Source: CAYUUP01 sp964447925 (GTDB taxonomy: Bacteria > Bacillota > Clostridia > Oscillospirales > Oscillospiraceae). Taken from it: a stretch of 13,428 bases of DNA. The notes under the pieces are model-generated. The model was not told where the DNA came from, did no database searches, and was given only the letters and a program-made list of their open reading frames with translations. Location: the NCBI GenBank assembly GCA_964447925.1, contig CAYUUP010000040.1, positions 1-13,428 on the forward strand, written 5' to 3'. The position numbers were made by a program, and so were the translations under genes. Below are positions 12,608 through 13,428 of the stretch, one piece after another. Within the stretch, counting starts at the first letter, position 1, and each line of letters starts with the position of its first letter.

Positions 12608-12933
12608 GTGGCTTCCTCCCATAGGTCGTTGAAAAAGCAGCTTCTGGCCCCAGTATGGCAGGTGGGGCCATCCGGGTCGCAGAGATAAAGCAGGGTGTCG
12701 GTGTCGCAGTCAGTGATGATTTTCCTGACGTGAAGAAAATTCCCGCTGGTCTCGCCCTTGTTCCAGAGTTTTTTTCGGCTGCGGCTCCAGAACCAGGCCG
12801 TTCCCGTCCGGCGGGTCAGCTCATAGGCCTCCTCATTGGTGAAGCCCAGCATTAGGATGTCCTTTGTCTCCCTGTCCTGGATAATAACAGGGATCAACTC
12901 TGATTTCCGGAATAAGTTCTCTGTTCCGATCAT
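12604..12933 (-). CDS. hisI: Phosphoribosyl-AMP cyclohydrolase
   Basis: This 109-residue zinc enzyme opens the adenine ring of phosphoribosyl-AMP, the third step of histidine synthesis. WFWSRSRKKLWNKGETSGN (47-65) is the family signature. DCDTD (75-79) carries the Mg-binding aspartates, and C76, C92 and C99 (in GPTCHTG and SCFF) are the zinc ligands. I prefer the ATG at 12933, with GGTGAGG 8 bases upstream. A GTG at 12942, overlapping the hisF stop, is in frame and adds three residues. It overlaps hisE by 4 bases, so the three his genes are translationally coupled. Confidence 0.97.
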   Translation of the reverse strand: MIGTENLFRKSELIPVIIQDRETKDILMLGFTNEEAYELTRRTGTAWFWSRSRKKLWNKGETSGNFLHVRKIITDCDTDTLLYLCDPDGPTCHTGARSCFFNDLWEEAT

Positions 12934-12938
12934 GCGCT

Positions 12939-13428
12939 TCACCTCACCGGAATGCTCCGCTGCCGCAGGTAGTTCTTTACCTCCGGCACCGTCAATTCGC
13001 CGTAATGGAAGAGCGAAGCCGCGAGGGCGGCATCCGCTCCCGTCTGCTCAAACACATCAGCAAAATGGGCCAGGCTGCCGCAGCCTCCGGAAGCGATGAC
13101 CGGAATGGAGACAGCGGCAACAACTGTCTTTGTCATCTCCAGATCAAAGCCCTGCTTGGTGCCATCGGCGTCCATAGAGGTCAGGAGTATCTCCCCCGCC
13201 CCCAGCCGCTGGCCCTCTCTGGCCCACTCCACAGCATCAATTTCTGTGGGCGTCCTGCCCCCCGCCACAACCACTTCATAGCTTCCGTCTGGCCGACGGC
13301 GGGCATCAATGGCCAGCACCACGCACTGACTGCCGAAGCGCTCCGCAGCCCGTGAGATCAAAGTGGGGTCCTTTACGGCGGCGGAGTTGACGGAGATCTT
13401 GTCCGCCCCCGCCCGGAGCAGCTGCCGG
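12939..13428 (-). CDS. hisF: Imidazole glycerol phosphate synthase, cyclase subunit (N-terminus beyond window)
   Basis: The last 162 residues of HisF are visible. The enzyme joins ammonia from HisH to PRFAR, producing imidazole glycerol phosphate and AICAR. The visible part starts RQLLRAGADKISVNSAAVKD and continues with VVLAIDARR, in which the Asp (visible residue 41) corresponds to the second catalytic aspartate. GAGEILLTSMDADGTKQGFD, then PVIASGGCGSL and GADAALAASLFHYGE, are the later barrel strands and phosphate-binding loops. The first catalytic Asp lies in the missing N-terminal part. The frame is uninterrupted to the window edge. hisI and hisE follow directly, and the rest of the operon presumably lies to the right. 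Confidence 0.97.
   Translation of the reverse strand, partial: RQLLRAGADKISVNSAAVKDPTLISRAAERFGSQCVVLAIDARRRPDGSYEVVVAGGRTPTEIDAVEWAREGQRLGAGEILLTSMDADGTKQGFDLEMTKTVVAAVSIPVIASGGCGSLAHFADVFEQTGADAALAASLFHYGELTVPEVKNYLRQRSIPVR

Overview
The window shows a late (packaging, head and tail) gene block of a tailed siphovirus lying directly beside chromosomal housekeeping genes of a Gram-positive anaerobe. All genes read on the minus strand, so transcription runs from position 13428 towards 1. The chromosomal genes are a SCIFF ranthipeptide precursor with its radical SAM maturase, a pair nearly universal in Clostridia, a four-cysteine ribosomal protein L28, and a hisF-hisI-hisE run. With the visibly GC-rich sequence and AGGAGG-type ribosome binding sites, they suggest a GC-rich clostridium, perhaps of the Oscillospiraceae (Flavonifractor/Intestinimonas-like). 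The family-level guess is inference.

Right part (about 8900-13428), chromosome: hisF (N-terminus cut by the window edge), hisI and hisE form a tightly coupled end of a histidine operon. rpmB follows with its own sigma-A promoter and intrinsic terminator. Next come a possibly structured leader, a ZIP metal transporter, and scfA (SCIFF peptide, TTG start, own promoter). A strong hairpin separates scfA from scfB, the maturase. Beyond scfB is about 425 bases of non-coding or degraded sequence. It holds what looks like the last 30 or so codons of an aroE (shikimate dehydrogenase) gene, with a one-base homopolymer frameshift, and a hairpin terminator just after its stop.

Left part (1-8780), phage: a sigma-A promoter with both hexamers in perfect consensus and a 17-base spacer, overlapped by an inverted repeat that could be an operator, drives terS, terL, the portal, scaffold, P22-like major capsid protein, head-tail connector, head closure protein, tail terminator, major tail protein, the two-frame tail assembly chaperone and the tape measure protein (C-terminus cut by the window edge). 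Together these would make a DNA-packaging head (TerS/TerL motor, portal, scaffold, coat), the neck, and a long non-contractile tail whose length is set by the tape measure with help from the chaperones. The chaperone pair is joined by a canonical -1 slippery heptamer CCCTTTC. All phage genes appear intact.

Most notable: the phage block touches chromosomal DNA at its terS end with no integrase, repressor or replication genes between. Other points of interest are the promoter/operator, the aroE remnant, short inverted repeats placed just before phage Shine-Dalgarno sequences, the hairpin within the SCIFF operon, and the possible structured leader of the ZIP gene. I found no convincing wholly new system. 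No tRNA, rRNA, CRISPR array or transposase was seen.
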